Shown: positions 27,624 through 37,214 of the stretch, piece by piece
Position numbering within the stretch: the stretch's first letter is position 1
How the letters are laid out: each line of letters starts with the position of its first letter
NCBI RefSeq assembly: GCF_020781835.1
Contig: NZ_JAJGNJ010000004.1
Span: forward strand, 237,665 to 301,664
Length of the DNA stretch: 64,000 nt
Source: Microbacterium testaceum
Lineage (GTDB): Bacteria; Actinomycetota; Actinomycetes; Actinomycetales; Microbacteriaceae
Reading direction: 5' to 3'
The notes under the pieces: generated by a model
Told to the model about the DNA's origin: nothing
Seen by the model: only the letters and a program-made list of their open reading frames with translations
Databases searched by the model: none
Made by a program: the position numbers and the translations under genes

Positions 27624-30200
27624 CTACTTGGTCGAGAAGCTGACCACCTTGGGCGGCCGCACGACCGCACGCACGATCTCGCGCTCGCCCAGCGCCCGGC
27701 GCACCTTCTCGTCGGCGCGAGCGGCGGCTTCGAGCTCGTCGGCGCCGATCTTGGCCGAGACCTCGAGCGTGCCGCGCACCTTGCCGTCGATCTGCACGAC
27801 CGCGGTCACGGTGTCTTCGACCAGGAGCGTCGGGTCGGCCTGGCGCCACGTGACGAGGCCGACGAAGCCGTCGTAGCCGAGCGTCTGCCACATCTCTTCG
27901 GCGGTGTGCGGGGCGAACAGGTCGAGGGTCATCGCGATGACCTCGGCGGCCTCGCGAACCGCCGGGTCGCTCGCGCCGGCGTTCCCGTCGATCGCCTTGC
28001 GGGTGGCGTTGACCAGCTCCATCAGTCGCGCGACCACGACGTTGAACTTCGTCTGCTCGATGAGGTTCGGCGCCTCGGCCAGCAGGCGGTGCGTGACGCG
28101 GCGGAGGGACTGGTCGCCCTCGGCCCACACCACGTCGGTCTCGCTGTCGACGTCGTGCGCGATGCGGAGCGCCCGGGCGAGGAACTTCGCCGCGCCCGTG
28201 GTCGAGACGTCGTTCCAGTCCTTGTCGTCCTCCACGGGGCCCGCGAAGGCCAGCGCCACGCGCAGCGCGTCGGCACCGTGGGCGTCGAGCTCCTCCTGGA
28301 AGAGCACGAGGTTGCCCTTGCTCTTGGACATCTTCGCGCCGTCGAGGATCACCATGCCCTGGTTGATCAGGCTCGAGAACGGCTCGGTGAACTCCACCAG
28401 CCCCATGTCGAACAGGGCCTTGGTGATGAAGCGCGCGTACAGCAGGTGCAGGATCGCGTGCTCGACGCCGCCGATGTAGAAGTCCACGGGACCCCACTTC
28501 CGGGCCTCGTGCATCGAGAACGCCTCGTTGGGGTCGGTCGGCGACAGGAAGCGCAGGAAGTACCAGGAGCTGTCGACGAACGTGTCCATCGTGTCGGGGT
28601 CGCGCAGCATCGTCTGACCCGTCTCGGGGTCGGTGACCTGCACCCACTCCGTCGCCGCCCCCAGCGGGGACGAGCCCTTCGGCTTGAGGTCGAGGCCCTC
28701 CACCGACGGCAGCACGACCGGCAGCTGGTCTTCGGGCACGGGCACGATCGTGCCGTCCTCGGCGTGCAGCATCGGGATCGGCGTGCCCCAATACCGCTGA
28801 CGCGAGATCAGCCAGTCCCGCAGCCGGTAGGTCTTCGCGGCGCGCCCGACGCCCTTGGTCTCGAGCTCGTCGATCACGCGGGCGATCGCGTGGCGCTTGG
28901 ACAGTCCGTTGAGCGACCCGGAGTTGATCATGCGACCATCGCCGGTCAGGGCGACCCCGGTCTTGATCGGGTCGAGGTCGTCGACGTCGCCCAGCGGGTC
29001 GATCGGCACGCCGTCCTCGTCGACCTCGATGACGGGGATGGCGCCGGTGACGGGCGCGTTCGTGTCGACGACGACCTTGACCGGCAGGTCGAACGCGCGG
29101 GCGAAGTCGAGGTCGCGCTGGTCGTGTGCGGGCACCGCCATGACCGCACCGTGACCGTAGTCGGCCAGCACGTAATCGGCCGCCCAGATCGGGAGCTTCT
29201 CGCCGTTGATCGGGTTGATCGCGTAGTGCCCGAGGAACACGCCGGTCTTGGGGCGGTCGGTCGCCTGTCGCTCGATGTCGGTCGCGCGCTGCACCTCTTC
29301 CAGATACGCCTGGAAGCGCTGCCGCACCTCGATGTCCGCGGATGCCGCGAGCTCGGCCGCGAGGTCGGATTCGGGCGCCACGACGAAGAACGTCGCACCG
29401 TGCAAGGTGTCGGGGCGCGTGGAGAACACCGTGATCTTCTCGGCGCGACCCTCGATCTCGAACTCGATGTCGGCCCCGACCGAGCGGCCGATCCAGTTGC
29501 GCTGCATCTGGATGACCTTCTGCGGCCAGAAGCCCTCGAGCTGGTTCAGGTCGTCGAGCAGACGATCGGCGTAGTCGGTGATCCTCAGGAACCACTGGGT
29601 CAGCTTCTTCTTGACCACGACGGCGCCGCTGCGCTCGCTCGTGCCGTCGGGCAGCACCTGCTCGTTGGCGAGCACCGTCTGATCGACCGGGTCCCAGTTG
29701 ACCAGGGCGTCCTTCCGGTACGCCAGACCGCGGTCGTACAGCTTCTGGAACAGCCACTGGTTCCAGCGGTAGTACTCCGGGTCGCTGGTGTGCAGCACGC
29801 GGCTCCAGTCGAACGAGACGCCGTAGTCCTTCAGGCTCTCCTTCTGCTGCGCGATGTTCGCGTAGGTCCACTCGACCGGGTCGGCCCCGCGCTTGATGGC
29901 GGCGTTCTCGGCGGGCAGGCCGAAGGAGTCCCACCCGATGGGGTTCAGGACGTTGTAGCCGCGGTGGCGCCAGAAGCGGGCGACGATGTCGGAATAGAGG
30001 TAGTTCTCGGCGTGCCCCATGTGCAGGTCGCCCGAGGGGTACGGGAACATCGCGAGCACGTACTTGCGCGGGCGCGTGTCGGCATCGCCGCCGGCGCGGA
30101 AGGGATCCTTCTCGGCCCACGCCTGCTGCCACTTCGCCTGGATCTCGTGAGGGTCGAAGCCTCCGTCGGCGGACGGCGCGGAAGAGGGGTTCTGAGACAC
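27624..30200 (-). CDS. leuS: Leucyl-tRNA synthetase
   Basis: 858 residues from GTG 30200. The HIGH motif is HMGH (60-63, in [14 protein letters not shown]), the editing CP1 domain carries the threonine-rich segment, and the KMSKS loop is AKMSKSKGN. It charges tRNA-Leu and edits norvaline and isoleucine mistakes. The start is not certain because no Shine-Dalgarno sequence precedes the GTG and TTG 30212 is also in frame. I looked for a T-box or Leu leader peptide in the 91 bases upstream and saw neither. Confidence 0.95.
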   Translation of the reverse strand: MSQNPSSAPSADGGFDPHEIQAKWQQAWAEKDPFRAGGDADTRPRKYVLAMFPYPSGDLHMGHAENYLYSDIVARFWRHRGYNVLNPIGWDSFGLPAENAAIKRGADPVEWTYANIAQQKESLKDYGVSFDWSRVLHTSDPEYYRWNQWLFQKLYDRGLAYRKDALVNWDPVDQTVLANEQVLPDGTSERSGAVVVKKKLTQWFLRITDYADRLLDDLNQLEGFWPQKVIQMQRNWIGRSVGADIEFEIEGRAEKITVFSTRPDTLHGATFFVVAPESDLAAELAASADIEVRQRFQAYLEEVQRATDIERQATDRPKTGVFLGHYAINPINGEKLPIWAADYVLADYGHGAVMAVPAHDQRDLDFARAFDLPVKVVVDTNAPVTGAIPVIEVDEDGVPIDPLGDVDDLDPIKTGVALTGDGRMINSGSLNGLSKRHAIARVIDELETKGVGRAAKTYRLRDWLISRQRYWGTPIPMLHAEDGTIVPVPEDQLPVVLPSVEGLDLKPKGSSPLGAATEWVQVTDPETGQTMLRDPDTMDTFVDSSWYFLRFLSPTDPNEAFSMHEARKWGPVDFYIGGVEHAILHLLYARFITKALFDMGLVEFTEPFSSLINQGMVILDGAKMSKSKGNLVLFQEELDAHGADALRVALAFAGPVEDDKDWNDVSTTGAAKFLARALRIAHDVDSETDVVWAEGDQSLRRVTHRLLAEAPNLIEQTKFNVVVARLMELVNATRKAIDGNAGASDPAVREAAEVIAMTLDLFAPHTAEEMWQTLGYDGFVGLVTWRQADPTLLVEDTVTAVVQIDGKVRGTLEVSAKIGADELEAAARADEKVRRALGEREIVRAVVRPPKVVSFSTK

Positions 30201-30291
30201 GGGTGAGACCAATCGTGAAAGTCGGGAGGCCACGAGGGCCAGCGTCCAGGCTACCGGACCGCGCGCGGACGCTTCCGGCCCCGGTGCGCCC

Positions 30292-31542
30292 TCACCAACC
30301 CGGGGGCACGATGGCACCGAGCGCCGCGAGCGGAGCCCTGGCCTTGATGCCGACCTCGGCCACCTCGGATGCCGCGACCGACCGCCACGTGATCCCTCCG
30401 CCGGCTCCGACCCAGGCGGCATCCGGCTCGACGACGATACTGCGGATGACCATCGCGAGATCGGCCGCGCCGTCATCGCCGATCCAGCCGAACGCGCCCG
30501 AGTAGACCCCGCGCGGCGCCCCCTCGAGCCCGGCGAGGATCTCCATGGCCGAGGCCTTGGGCGCGCCTGTCATGCTTCCCGCCGGGAACGCCGCGTCCAC
30601 CAGTTCGCCGATGGTCGTTCCCGGACGGAGCTGACCCGAGACCTCGCTGACGAGCTGATGCACGGTCGGGTAGCTCTCGACCTCGAGAAGCCGGTCGACG
30701 CCGACGGACGACGGGAGGCACACCCGCGTCAGGTCGTTGCGCATGAGGTCGACGATCATGACGTTCTCGGCGCGCTCCTTGGCATCCGTCCGCAGGTCGT
30801 CCGCGAGGGCGGCGTCGAGCGTCGGATCGGGATGCCGCGGGCGCGTGCCCTTGATGGGGTGCGTGTGGACGCGGCCGCCGCGCACCTCGAGGAAGCGCTC
30901 GGGCGAGGCGCTCACGAGAGTCCGGTCGCCGAGGCGCACGAGACCGGCGTGGTGCGAGGTCGCTTCCCGGCGCAGGCGACGGAATGCGGCCGGCGCGTCG
31001 GTCGCGCCCGGGACGGTGAACCGCGTGGTGAGACACAGCTGGTACGCGTCGCCGTCACCGATGCGGTCCCGGCAGGCCGCGACGAGCTCGGCGTAGCGAT
31101 CGGGGGTGTGACGCCCGGATGCCACGCCCCGGGCCTCGGCATCCCGGACGGGCGGGGCCTCCGGCGCCGCGGTCGCGGCATCGGCGAGAGCCTCGGCGGA
31201 GTCGTTCGCGGAGACCGCCCACACCTGCCGGGAACCGTGGTCGAACGCGAGCAGCTCATCGACGCGCATCCACGCGGGGGCACCCTCGTACGAGATCCAC
31301 CCGACCCACCCGCCGCGGAAGGCCGGGCCCCCCGCAGCGACGTCCGTTCGAGTCGTGGCATCCATCGCCAGAGGGGCGGCGGCCGCGGCGGGACGGCCCG
31401 TTCCGAGATAGCTCCACCCCGTCGCGGCTTCCGCTCCCGCGTCCAGCCAGAAAGCGTGCGCGTCGCCCGCGAACAGGGCGGCGAAGACAGCGTCGGGATC
31501 CCGCCACCGCGGCAGGACGACCGTGGAGACAGAACGCGGCAC
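30292..31542 (-). CDS. pabB: Chorismate-binding enzyme, aminodeoxychorismate synthase component I-like
   Basis: 416 residues. The C-terminal chorismate-utilising domain (about 150-416) shows [47 protein letters not shown], and [15 protein letters not shown]. These motifs are shared by PabB and TrpE; the short, degenerate N-terminal domain favours PabB (4-amino-4-deoxychorismate for folate) over TrpE. No glutamine amidotransferase partner is adjacent. It is transcribed toward leuS and divergent from the DedA gene. The PabB/TrpE choice is an inference. Confidence 0.8.
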   Translation of the reverse strand: MPRSVSTVVLPRWRDPDAVFAALFAGDAHAFWLDAGAEAATGWSYLGTGRPAAAAAPLAMDATTRTDVAAGGPAFRGGWVGWISYEGAPAWMRVDELLAFDHGSRQVWAVSANDSAEALADAATAAPEAPPVRDAEARGVASGRHTPDRYAELVAACRDRIGDGDAYQLCLTTRFTVPGATDAPAAFRRLRREATSHHAGLVRLGDRTLVSASPERFLEVRGGRVHTHPIKGTRPRHPDPTLDAALADDLRTDAKERAENVMIVDLMRNDLTRVCLPSSVGVDRLLEVESYPTVHQLVSEVSGQLRPGTTIGELVDAAFPAGSMTGAPKASAMEILAGLEGAPRGVYSGAFGWIGDDGAADLAMVIRSIVVEPDAAWVGAGGGITWRSVAASEVAEVGIKARAPLAALGAIVPPGW

Positions 31543-31584
31543 GCTCCCAGGCTAGGGGGACACCGCGCCCCTAGGCTGAGCGAG

Positions 31585-32265
31585 GTGAACGACATCCTCA
31601 CGTGGCTCCTCGACGTCGTGCAGAACGTCGCCCCCGTGGTGCGCACACTCGTCGCCGGTCTGGCGATGATGCTCGAGACCAGTGTGCTCGTGGGGCTCGT
31701 CGTTCCCGGCGACACGGTCGTCATCGTCGCCGGCACCGCCATCGCCTCACCCCTCGAGGGCGTGCTGCTGGGTGTGGCCGTCGTGGTCGGGTCGCTGATC
31801 GGTGAGAGCCTCGGTTTCTGGCTGGGCCGCTACTTCGGTCCGCGCATCCGGGCCTCGCGTCTCGGGCAGAGGCTCGGCGACCGGAATTGGGAACGTGCCG
31901 ATCGTTATCTGCGTCGGCGCGGCGGTCCCGCGATCTTCCTGTCCCGGTTCCTGCCCGTCCTGCACTCGCTCGTGCCGCTCACCGTCGGGATGAGCGGGTA
32001 CCGCTATCGACGGTTCCTCGCGTGGACAGCGCCGGCCTGCGTGGTGTGGGCGGGGCTGTACATCACGGTCGCCGCCACCGCCGCCGGCACCTACCGGGAG
32101 CTCGCCGATCGCATCCACTACGCCGGATACCTCTTCGTCGGCATCATCGTCGTCTTCCTCGTCCTGGTCTACGTCGGCAAGAAGGTGCTGGAGCGCATCG
32201 AGCGTCGGCACCTCGCCGACGAGCACGACGTCCTCGAACCGGCGGGCGACGACGTGAAAGACTGA
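31585..32265 (+). CDS. DedA family membrane protein
   Basis: 226 residues from GTG 31585. LVGLVVPGDTVVIVAGTAIA, then GESLGFWLGRYFGPRI and FLSRFLPVLHSLVPLTVGMS, are the three conserved DedA blocks, including the re-entrant loop residues E/D and R. About five membrane segments are seen. DedA proteins are implicated in undecaprenyl-phosphate or phospholipid recycling and membrane-potential homeostasis. Five nucleotides separate it from the DUF2183 gene, so the two are cotranscribed. Confidence 0.9.
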   Translation: MNDILTWLLDVVQNVAPVVRTLVAGLAMMLETSVLVGLVVPGDTVVIVAGTAIASPLEGVLLGVAVVVGSLIGESLGFWLGRYFGPRIRASRLGQRLGDRNWERADRYLRRRGGPAIFLSRFLPVLHSLVPLTVGMSGYRYRRFLAWTAPACVVWAGLYITVAATAAGTYRELADRIHYAGYLFVGIIVVFLVLVYVGKKVLERIERRHLADEHDVLEPAGDDVKD

Positions 32266-32270
32266 GCGGG

Positions 32271-33302
32271 ATGCCTCGCTCTTCTCGCGCCAAAGTGCTC
32301 TGGTTCGCCCGCCTCGAGTACCGCTTCCACGCGTGGCGCGAACGCCGTGCGCGGGCCCGCGGCCTGCGACCCTCCGTCACCGGCTTCCCCGGATACGGGA
32401 CCGAGGAGTGGGTCCGTGTCCTGGGGCGTGTCCTCATCACTCCCCCGGTCAAGCGCACCGCGGCGGGAGAGTTCGCGAGCCTTCGCGGATGGCGCAGCTT
32501 CGCGGCCGTGCCGGTCGGCTACGCACAGGTCACGGTCACCGTCGACGGGGTCTCGCACGAGGTGGTCGCCGATCGCGGCGGCGTCATCGACGCCAAGCTC
32601 CCCGCGAGCCTGCCCCCGGGTTGGCAGACGGTCACGATGGCGGTCGAGGGCAGCGAACCGACGGAGACCCGCGTGTTCATCGTCGGCTCCGATGTGCGTT
32701 TCGGTGTCATCAGCGACGTCGACGACACCGTCATGGTCACCGCGCTCCCCCGCCCCCTGCTGGCCGCGTGGAACTCCTTCGTGGTCGACGAGCACGCACG
32801 GCAGCCGGTGCCGGGCATGGCTGTCATGCTCGAGCGCCTCTCGCGCGAGCATCCCGGAACCCCGGTCATCTACCTCTCGACAGGAGCGTGGAACGTCGCG
32901 CCCACGCTCACGCGCTTCCTCCGTCGCCACCTCTTCCCCGCGGGGTCGTTCCTGCTGACGGACTGGGGCCCCACGCACGACCGGTGGTTTCGCAGCGGGC
33001 GCGATCACAAAGAGATCAGTCTGCGTCGTATCGCCGCCGAGTTCCCCCACGTGAAGTGGCTGCTCGTCGGCGACGACGGTCAGCACGACGACGCGATCTA
33101 CACGGGCTTCGCGATCGAGCATCCCGAGAGCGTGGCGGCCGTGGCCATCCGACGTCTGCTTCCCGCCGAGGCCGTGCTCGCCGGTGGTCGCACCGTCGTC
33201 GACGACCACTCCGCCGCCGACGTGCCGTGGGTCAGTGAGTCCGATGGCGCGGGTCTGCTGGAGCGCCTCGAGGACGTCGGGGTGATCTCCCGCGACCGCT
33301 GA
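32271..33302 (+). CDS. DUF2183 (App1-like) phosphatase domain protein
   Basis: 343 residues. ISDVDDTVMVTALP (about residue 145) is the DxDxT nucleophile motif of the HAD-like App1 family, followed by YLSTGAWNVAPTLTRFL and LLVGDDGQHDDAIY. Yeast App1 is a Mg2+-dependent phosphatidate phosphatase, so this may act on a phospholipid, and pairing with DedA upstream suggests a membrane-lipid role. No membrane helix is visible in the protein itself. The lipid role is an inference. Confidence 0.82.
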   Translation: MPRSSRAKVLWFARLEYRFHAWRERRARARGLRPSVTGFPGYGTEEWVRVLGRVLITPPVKRTAAGEFASLRGWRSFAAVPVGYAQVTVTVDGVSHEVVADRGGVIDAKLPASLPPGWQTVTMAVEGSEPTETRVFIVGSDVRFGVISDVDDTVMVTALPRPLLAAWNSFVVDEHARQPVPGMAVMLERLSREHPGTPVIYLSTGAWNVAPTLTRFLRRHLFPAGSFLLTDWGPTHDRWFRSGRDHKEISLRRIAAEFPHVKWLLVGDDGQHDDAIYTGFAIEHPESVAAVAIRRLLPAEAVLAGGRTVVDDHSAADVPWVSESDGAGLLERLEDVGVISRDR

Positions 33303-33341
33303 TGCGCCCTGCATGTCGGAGGCGCCGCGTACGGTGGAGGC

Positions 33342-34052
33342 ATGTGCGGTCGATTCGTCGTGGCCAACGTGGCATCCGAGCTCGTCGGAGTGCTGCGCGT
33401 CGATGTCGAGACCGATGAGCTGCCGCCGCCGTCGTACAACATCGCGCCCACAGCATCCGTGGCGATCGTGCTCGACTCGGTGAAGACCGAGCCACCGGTC
33501 CGCCGCCTCGAAGTCGCGCGGTGGGGGCTCGTGCCGGGGTGGGCGAAGGACGTCAAGATCGGCGCGCGGGCCTTCAACGCGCGGTCGGAAGAGGTTGAGG
33601 ACAAGCCCATGTTCCGCAACGCCCTCATCAAGCGTCGCGCGGTGATCCCGGCGTCCGGGTACTACGAATGGAAGACCACCGAGGCGGGCAAGACGCCGCA
33701 CTACATCCACCCGGCCGACGGCTCTCCCCTGTTCTTCGCAGGGCTGTACGAGTGGTGGAAAGACCCGGCCAAGGCCGACGACGACCCTGCGCGGTGGGTG
33801 CTCAGCTGCACGATCCTCACGCGCGACTCGATCGGCCGGCTCGGCTCGATCCACGACCGGATGCCGCTGTTCATGGATCCAGATTTCGCCGACGCGTGGC
33901 TCGACCCGACGACCGAGAACGTCGGCGACATCCTGGATGCCGCGATCGACGCCGCCCCCGATGTGGCCGAGACGCTGGACGACCACGTGGTCTCATCGGC
34001 GGTGGGGAACGTCCGAAACGACTCCCCCAACCTCATCGAGCCGGTCGGATGA
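33342..34052 (+). CDS. yedK: SOS response-associated peptidase, YedK/HMCES family
   Basis: 236 residues. Mature Cys2 in MCGRFV is the residue that forms a covalent thiazolidine bond with abasic sites in single-stranded DNA; YNIAPT, RWGLVPGWAKD, ARSEEV, IPASGYYEWK and the late HDRMPL motif are all present, including catalytic-site Asn and His. HMCES proteins shield abasic sites at replication forks. The stop overlaps the next gene's ATG by 4 nt. I found no LexA-type TCGAAC-N4-GTTCGA palindrome upstream. Confidence 0.94.
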   Translation: MCGRFVVANVASELVGVLRVDVETDELPPPSYNIAPTASVAIVLDSVKTEPPVRRLEVARWGLVPGWAKDVKIGARAFNARSEEVEDKPMFRNALIKRRAVIPASGYYEWKTTEAGKTPHYIHPADGSPLFFAGLYEWWKDPAKADDDPARWVLSCTILTRDSIGRLGSIHDRMPLFMDPDFADAWLDPTTENVGDILDAAIDAAPDVAETLDDHVVSSAVGNVRNDSPNLIEPVG

Positions 34053-34954
34053 GCCTCCTCCTCGATGCGGCCGTCGTATCCCGCGCAGAGTGGTCGGCCC
34101 GCGCCGAGGCACACGCGGAGCGAGCCGAGGCCCTGACCGCGAACCACCGCGCCCGCGCCGCGCGCGGTCAGAAGCATCCCGTCGAGGACTTCCTCTTCAC
34201 GTACTACTCGTACAAGCCGGCGATCCTGCGTCGGTGGCATCCCGGTCCGGGCATCGTGCTCGCCGACGCATCGGAACGTGCCGGGTGGCGCTGGTACCGC
34301 CACGTGCCTGCGGGCATGGCGGTGGATGCCGAGGCGTTCCGCCGCGATCGCGGTGCGCTGTATCGCGGAGTCGTGAATCTGCTGCGCGCCACCGAGGCAC
34401 GACCGGCGCAGTTCGGCTGTTTCGGTCTGCACGAGTGGGCCATGGCCTACCGGACCGACGACGTGCGCCACGCGGTCCCCCTCCGCCTCGGGAGTGCCGG
34501 TACCGACGCCGTCGTCGAATCGCACGACCTCAAGTGCACGCACTTCGACGCCTTCCGGTTTTTCACCCCCGACGCGGTGCCGCGCAACCGCGCGCTCCTC
34601 TCGCGCGAGCGGCAGATCGACCTCGAGCAGCCGGGCTGCCTGCACGCCGGCATGGACGTGTACAAGTGGGCCGTGAAGCTGGGGCCCTTGGTGCCCGGTG
34701 AGGTTCTGCTGGACGCGTTCGAACTCGCGCGCGACATCCGGACGCTCGACATGGAGGCATCACCGTACGATCTGGCCGATTGGGGCTACTCCGCCGTTGC
34801 CATCGAGACGGCCGAGGGGAAGGCCCAGTATGTCGCTCGCCAACGAGCGCTGAGCGAGCGGTCCCAGGCGCTGCGCGCCGCGATCCTCGACGCCGCCACA
34901 CGGGACGGCGACACGCCCGGTCGCGCCGATTTCCTGCCTCCGGATTCCGTGTAG
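34049..34954 (+). CDS. Putative 3-methyladenine DNA glycosylase-like protein (actinobacterial family)
   Basis: 301 residues. No AlkA helix-hairpin-helix, MPG or Tag motif is obvious. The conserved-looking blocks are DFLFTYYSYKPAILRRWHPG, WRWYRHVP, FGCFGLHEWAMAY, KCTHFDAFRFFTPDAVPRN and DLADWGYSAVAIET. Proteins of this type in actinobacteria are often labelled 3-methyladenine DNA glycosylase; I recall that label but cannot verify an activity. Its ATG overlaps the yedK stop, so it is translationally coupled to an abasic-site protector, consistent with a base-excision role but not proof of it. Confidence 0.55.
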   Translation: MSLLLDAAVVSRAEWSARAEAHAERAEALTANHRARAARGQKHPVEDFLFTYYSYKPAILRRWHPGPGIVLADASERAGWRWYRHVPAGMAVDAEAFRRDRGALYRGVVNLLRATEARPAQFGCFGLHEWAMAYRTDDVRHAVPLRLGSAGTDAVVESHDLKCTHFDAFRFFTPDAVPRNRALLSRERQIDLEQPGCLHAGMDVYKWAVKLGPLVPGEVLLDAFELARDIRTLDMEASPYDLADWGYSAVAIETAEGKAQYVARQRALSERSQALRAAILDAATRDGDTPGRADFLPPDSV

Positions 34955-34997
34955 TAAGCTCATGGAGTTGCCTCGAACGGGGCGGAAAAACGAAAAC

Positions 34998-35070
34998 GGG
35001 CCTGTGGCGCAGCTGGTAGCGCACCTGCATGGCATGCAGGGGGTCAGGGGTTCGAGTCCCCTCAGGTCCA
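34998..35070 (+). tRNA. tRNA-Ala (anticodon GGC)
   Basis: 73 nt without an encoded CCA. The acceptor stem GGGCCTG pairs with CAGGTCC (one G-T); the anticodon stem-loop CCTGC-ATGGCAT-GCAGG places GGC at 35031-35033; the T-arm GGTTCGAGTCC is standard; discriminator A at 35070. It decodes GCC, the dominant alanine codon in this GC-rich genome. It stands alone between the glycosylase-like gene and a strong terminator. Confidence 0.95.
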
Positions 35071-35077
35071 CCGAAAA

Positions 35078-35108
35078 GAATGTCCCGAGACGCACGTCCG
35101 GGACATTC
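35078..35108 (+). terminator. Terminator behind tRNA-Ala
   Basis: GAATGTCCCG pairs perfectly with CGGGACATTC across an eleven-base loop, followed by TCATTTCCCCC. It also lies just beyond the end of the convergent lysR gene (35142) and may serve both. Confidence 0.8.
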
Positions 35109-35141
35109 GTCATTTCCCCCACGGTGTCTGTAGACACCGCT

Positions 35142-36083
35142 CTAGCCGAGCAGTTCTACGTCGAACTCCCGCACAACGGCGCGCACGTCGTCCAGATAGC
35201 GCTGAGCCTGATCGGTGAGCGGGATCGCGGTGTGCGCGATCCACCCGATCTCGATGCGCTCGTCGACGTCGAGCGGCACAGCGACGATCTCGGGATCGAG
35301 GTCGTCGCTGATGATGCCCGTCGAGATCGTGTAGCCGCCGAGACCGATCATGAGGTTGAAGATCGTCGCACGGTCCGAGACACGGATCTCCTGCGCGCTC
35401 GACAGCGTCGAGAGGATCTCCTCGGCGAAGTAGAACGAGTTGTTCGTCCCCTGGTCGAAGGTCAGGCGCGGAAGTCCCGCGAGATCGTCGAGGGTGACGC
35501 GCTCGCGCGCGGCGAGCGGGTTCTTGCGCGAGACGAAGATGTGCGGGTCGGCGAGGAACAGGGGGTGGAACAGCAGCCCCGAATCGCGCAGCAGCTTGTC
35601 GATGACGTTCCGATTGAAGTCGTTCCGGTACAGGATGCCGAGCTCGCTACGGAGGGTCCGGACGTCCTCGATGATGTCCCATGTGCGCGTCTCGCGCAGG
35701 GAGAACTCGTACTCCGGCGCCCCGCTCGCCTTCACCATCCGGACGAACGCGTCGACCGCGAACGAGTAGTGCTGCGTCGACACCCCCAGGAGGCGACGAG
35801 AGGGAGGCCGATCGAGATAACGCTGCTCGAGGAGGGCCACCTGCTCGACGACCTGCCGGGCATATCCGAGGAACTCAACGCCATCCGAGGTCAACGTGAT
35901 GCCGCGCGCGGACCGCACGAGCAGTGACCGCCCCACCCGGGTCTCGAGATCCTTCATCGCCGCCGACATCGTCGGCTGGGACACGTAGAGCAGGTCGGCG
36001 GCGGCGGAGATCGACCCCTCCGCGGCGACCTCGATGAACGACTGCAGTTGCTGCAGGGTGACACCGCTGGGTCGACGCGCCAT
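35142..36083 (-). CDS. LysR family regulator, divergent from the MesX-MesD genes
   Basis: 313 residues. The N-terminal winged helix (about 8-66) reads LQQLQSFIEVAAEGSISAAA, then SQPTMSAAMKDLE; the rest is a type 2 periplasmic-binding-like effector domain. By position it probably controls the divergent DUF1852-MesD operon, perhaps in response to homocysteine, methionine or sulfur status as MetR and CysB do. A 20-bp dyad lies eight bases before its start and includes its own TATAGT -10-like box, suggesting autorepression. The effector is not evident. Confidence 0.88.
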   Translation of the reverse strand: MARRPSGVTLQQLQSFIEVAAEGSISAAADLLYVSQPTMSAAMKDLETRVGRSLLVRSARGITLTSDGVEFLGYARQVVEQVALLEQRYLDRPPSRRLLGVSTQHYSFAVDAFVRMVKASGAPEYEFSLRETRTWDIIEDVRTLRSELGILYRNDFNRNVIDKLLRDSGLLFHPLFLADPHIFVSRKNPLAARERVTLDDLAGLPRLTFDQGTNNSFYFAEEILSTLSSAQEIRVSDRATIFNLMIGLGGYTISTGIISDDLDPEIVAVPLDVDERIEIGWIAHTAIPLTDQAQRYLDDVRAVVREFDVELLG

Positions 36084-36090
36084 AGGTAAA

Positions 36091-36110
36091 GACTATATCC
36101 GTGAATAGTC
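36091..36110. promoter_or_regulatory. Dyad between lysR and mesX, probable LysR operator
   Basis: GACTAT, eight bases, ATAGTC: a perfect six-base dyad containing a T-N11-A arrangement typical of LysR-type sites. On the minus strand it contains TATAGT at a spacing that would start the lysR transcript within a few bases of its ATG. It is the only strong dyad I see in the 120-bp lysR-mesX spacer. Confidence 0.6.
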
Positions 36111-36203
36111 GGGACGGATTACCCGATGGGACACGAAGACGCGCACGATGGGATCACCGATGACCGCGCGGCGCGAGCCGCCGACCGACAGGAGTGTCTG
36201 GGC

Positions 36204-37196
36204 ATGTCGAAGGACTTCACGTTCCAGATCTCGACCACCCGGTTCGATGAGAATTACTCGCCGTCCGAGAGTTCCCGCGCCACCACGAACTTCGCCAATC
36301 TGGCCCGCGGAGACGACCGTCAAGAGAACCTGCGCAACGCGCTGACGATGATCGACCGGCGGTTCAACGACCTCGCTCGCTGGGACAACCCGGACGGTGA
36401 CCGCTACACCCTCGAGATCGACATCGTCTCTGTCGACCTGGAGTTCGCGACATCCGGAGACGATCACCGGTTCCCGCTCCTCGAGGTGCTCGATCTGGTG
36501 GTCGTGGACCGCACGACCGGCGTGCGTCACCACGGAATCGTCGGCAACAACTTCTCGTCGTACCTGCGTGACTTCGACTTCAGCGTGCTGCTGCCCGCCG
36601 TGAGCGCCGCCGCGGGTGGGTTCACCGTGCCGGATGACTTCGGCGCCCTGCACGGCAAGCTGTTCCAGGCCTTCCTCGACTCCCCCGAATACCGTCAGCG
36701 GTTCGCCGTTTCACCGGTCATCTGCATCAGCGTCTCCACCAGCAAGACCTATCGCCGGACCGACAACCACCACCCCGTGCTCGGTGTCGAATACGTGCAG
36801 GACGAGTACTCGCTCACCGATGAGTACTTCGGCAAGATGGGCCTCCGCGTCCGGTACTTCCTGCCCGCGGGCGGTTCCGCGCCGCTGGCGTTCTACTTCC
36901 GCGGCGATCTGCTGAACGACTACACCAACCTGCAACTCATCGGGACGATCAGCACGATGGAGACGTTCCAGAAGATCTACCGTCCGGAGATCTACAACGC
37001 CAACGCGGCCGCGGCGCACGTCTTCCGCCCCACGCTCGACAGCCAGGACTTCTCCCGCACGCGGGTCGACTACGACCGTGAAGAGCGCTCGCGTCTCGCG
37101 TTGACCCAGGGGAAGTGGGCGGAGGAGCACTTCGTCAAGCCGCACGGCGACGCACTGGCCCGGTGGGCCGGTCTTTCCCCCGCCCTCGTCCACTGA
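36204..37196 (+). CDS. mesX: DUF1852 protein, MesX-like partner of methionine synthase MesD
   Basis: 330 residues from ATG 36204, preceded by AGGAG at a nine-base spacing; an upstream in-frame ATG at 36126 lacks such a site and would add residues unlike the family. The protein is soluble, with conserved-looking blocks FTFQISTTRFDENYSPSES, RNALTMIDRRFN and SVSTSKTYRRTDNHHPVLGV. DUF1852 is known as a protein required by the MesD class of methionine synthases, which work without methyl-folate or cobalamin but need oxygen. Its chemistry is unknown; it may generate or deliver the methyl donor. It is followed by mesD after 18 nt. Confidence 0.85.
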   Translation: MSKDFTFQISTTRFDENYSPSESSRATTNFANLARGDDRQENLRNALTMIDRRFNDLARWDNPDGDRYTLEIDIVSVDLEFATSGDDHRFPLLEVLDLVVVDRTTGVRHHGIVGNNFSSYLRDFDFSVLLPAVSAAAGGFTVPDDFGALHGKLFQAFLDSPEYRQRFAVSPVICISVSTSKTYRRTDNHHPVLGVEYVQDEYSLTDEYFGKMGLRVRYFLPAGGSAPLAFYFRGDLLNDYTNLQLIGTISTMETFQKIYRPEIYNANAAAAHVFRPTLDSQDFSRTRVDYDREERSRLALTQGKWAEEHFVKPHGDALARWAGLSPALVH

Positions 37197-37214
37197 CCCG
37201 TCGGAGCCCCGCCC

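Noticed and set aside
30201..30291. T-box or Leu-rich leader peptide ahead of leuS
   Set aside because: No TGGTACCGCGG core, no Leu codon run and no clear ORF in the spacer.
33303..33341. LexA box controlling yedK
   Set aside because: No TCGAAC-N4-GTTCGA-like palindrome in the short upstream region.
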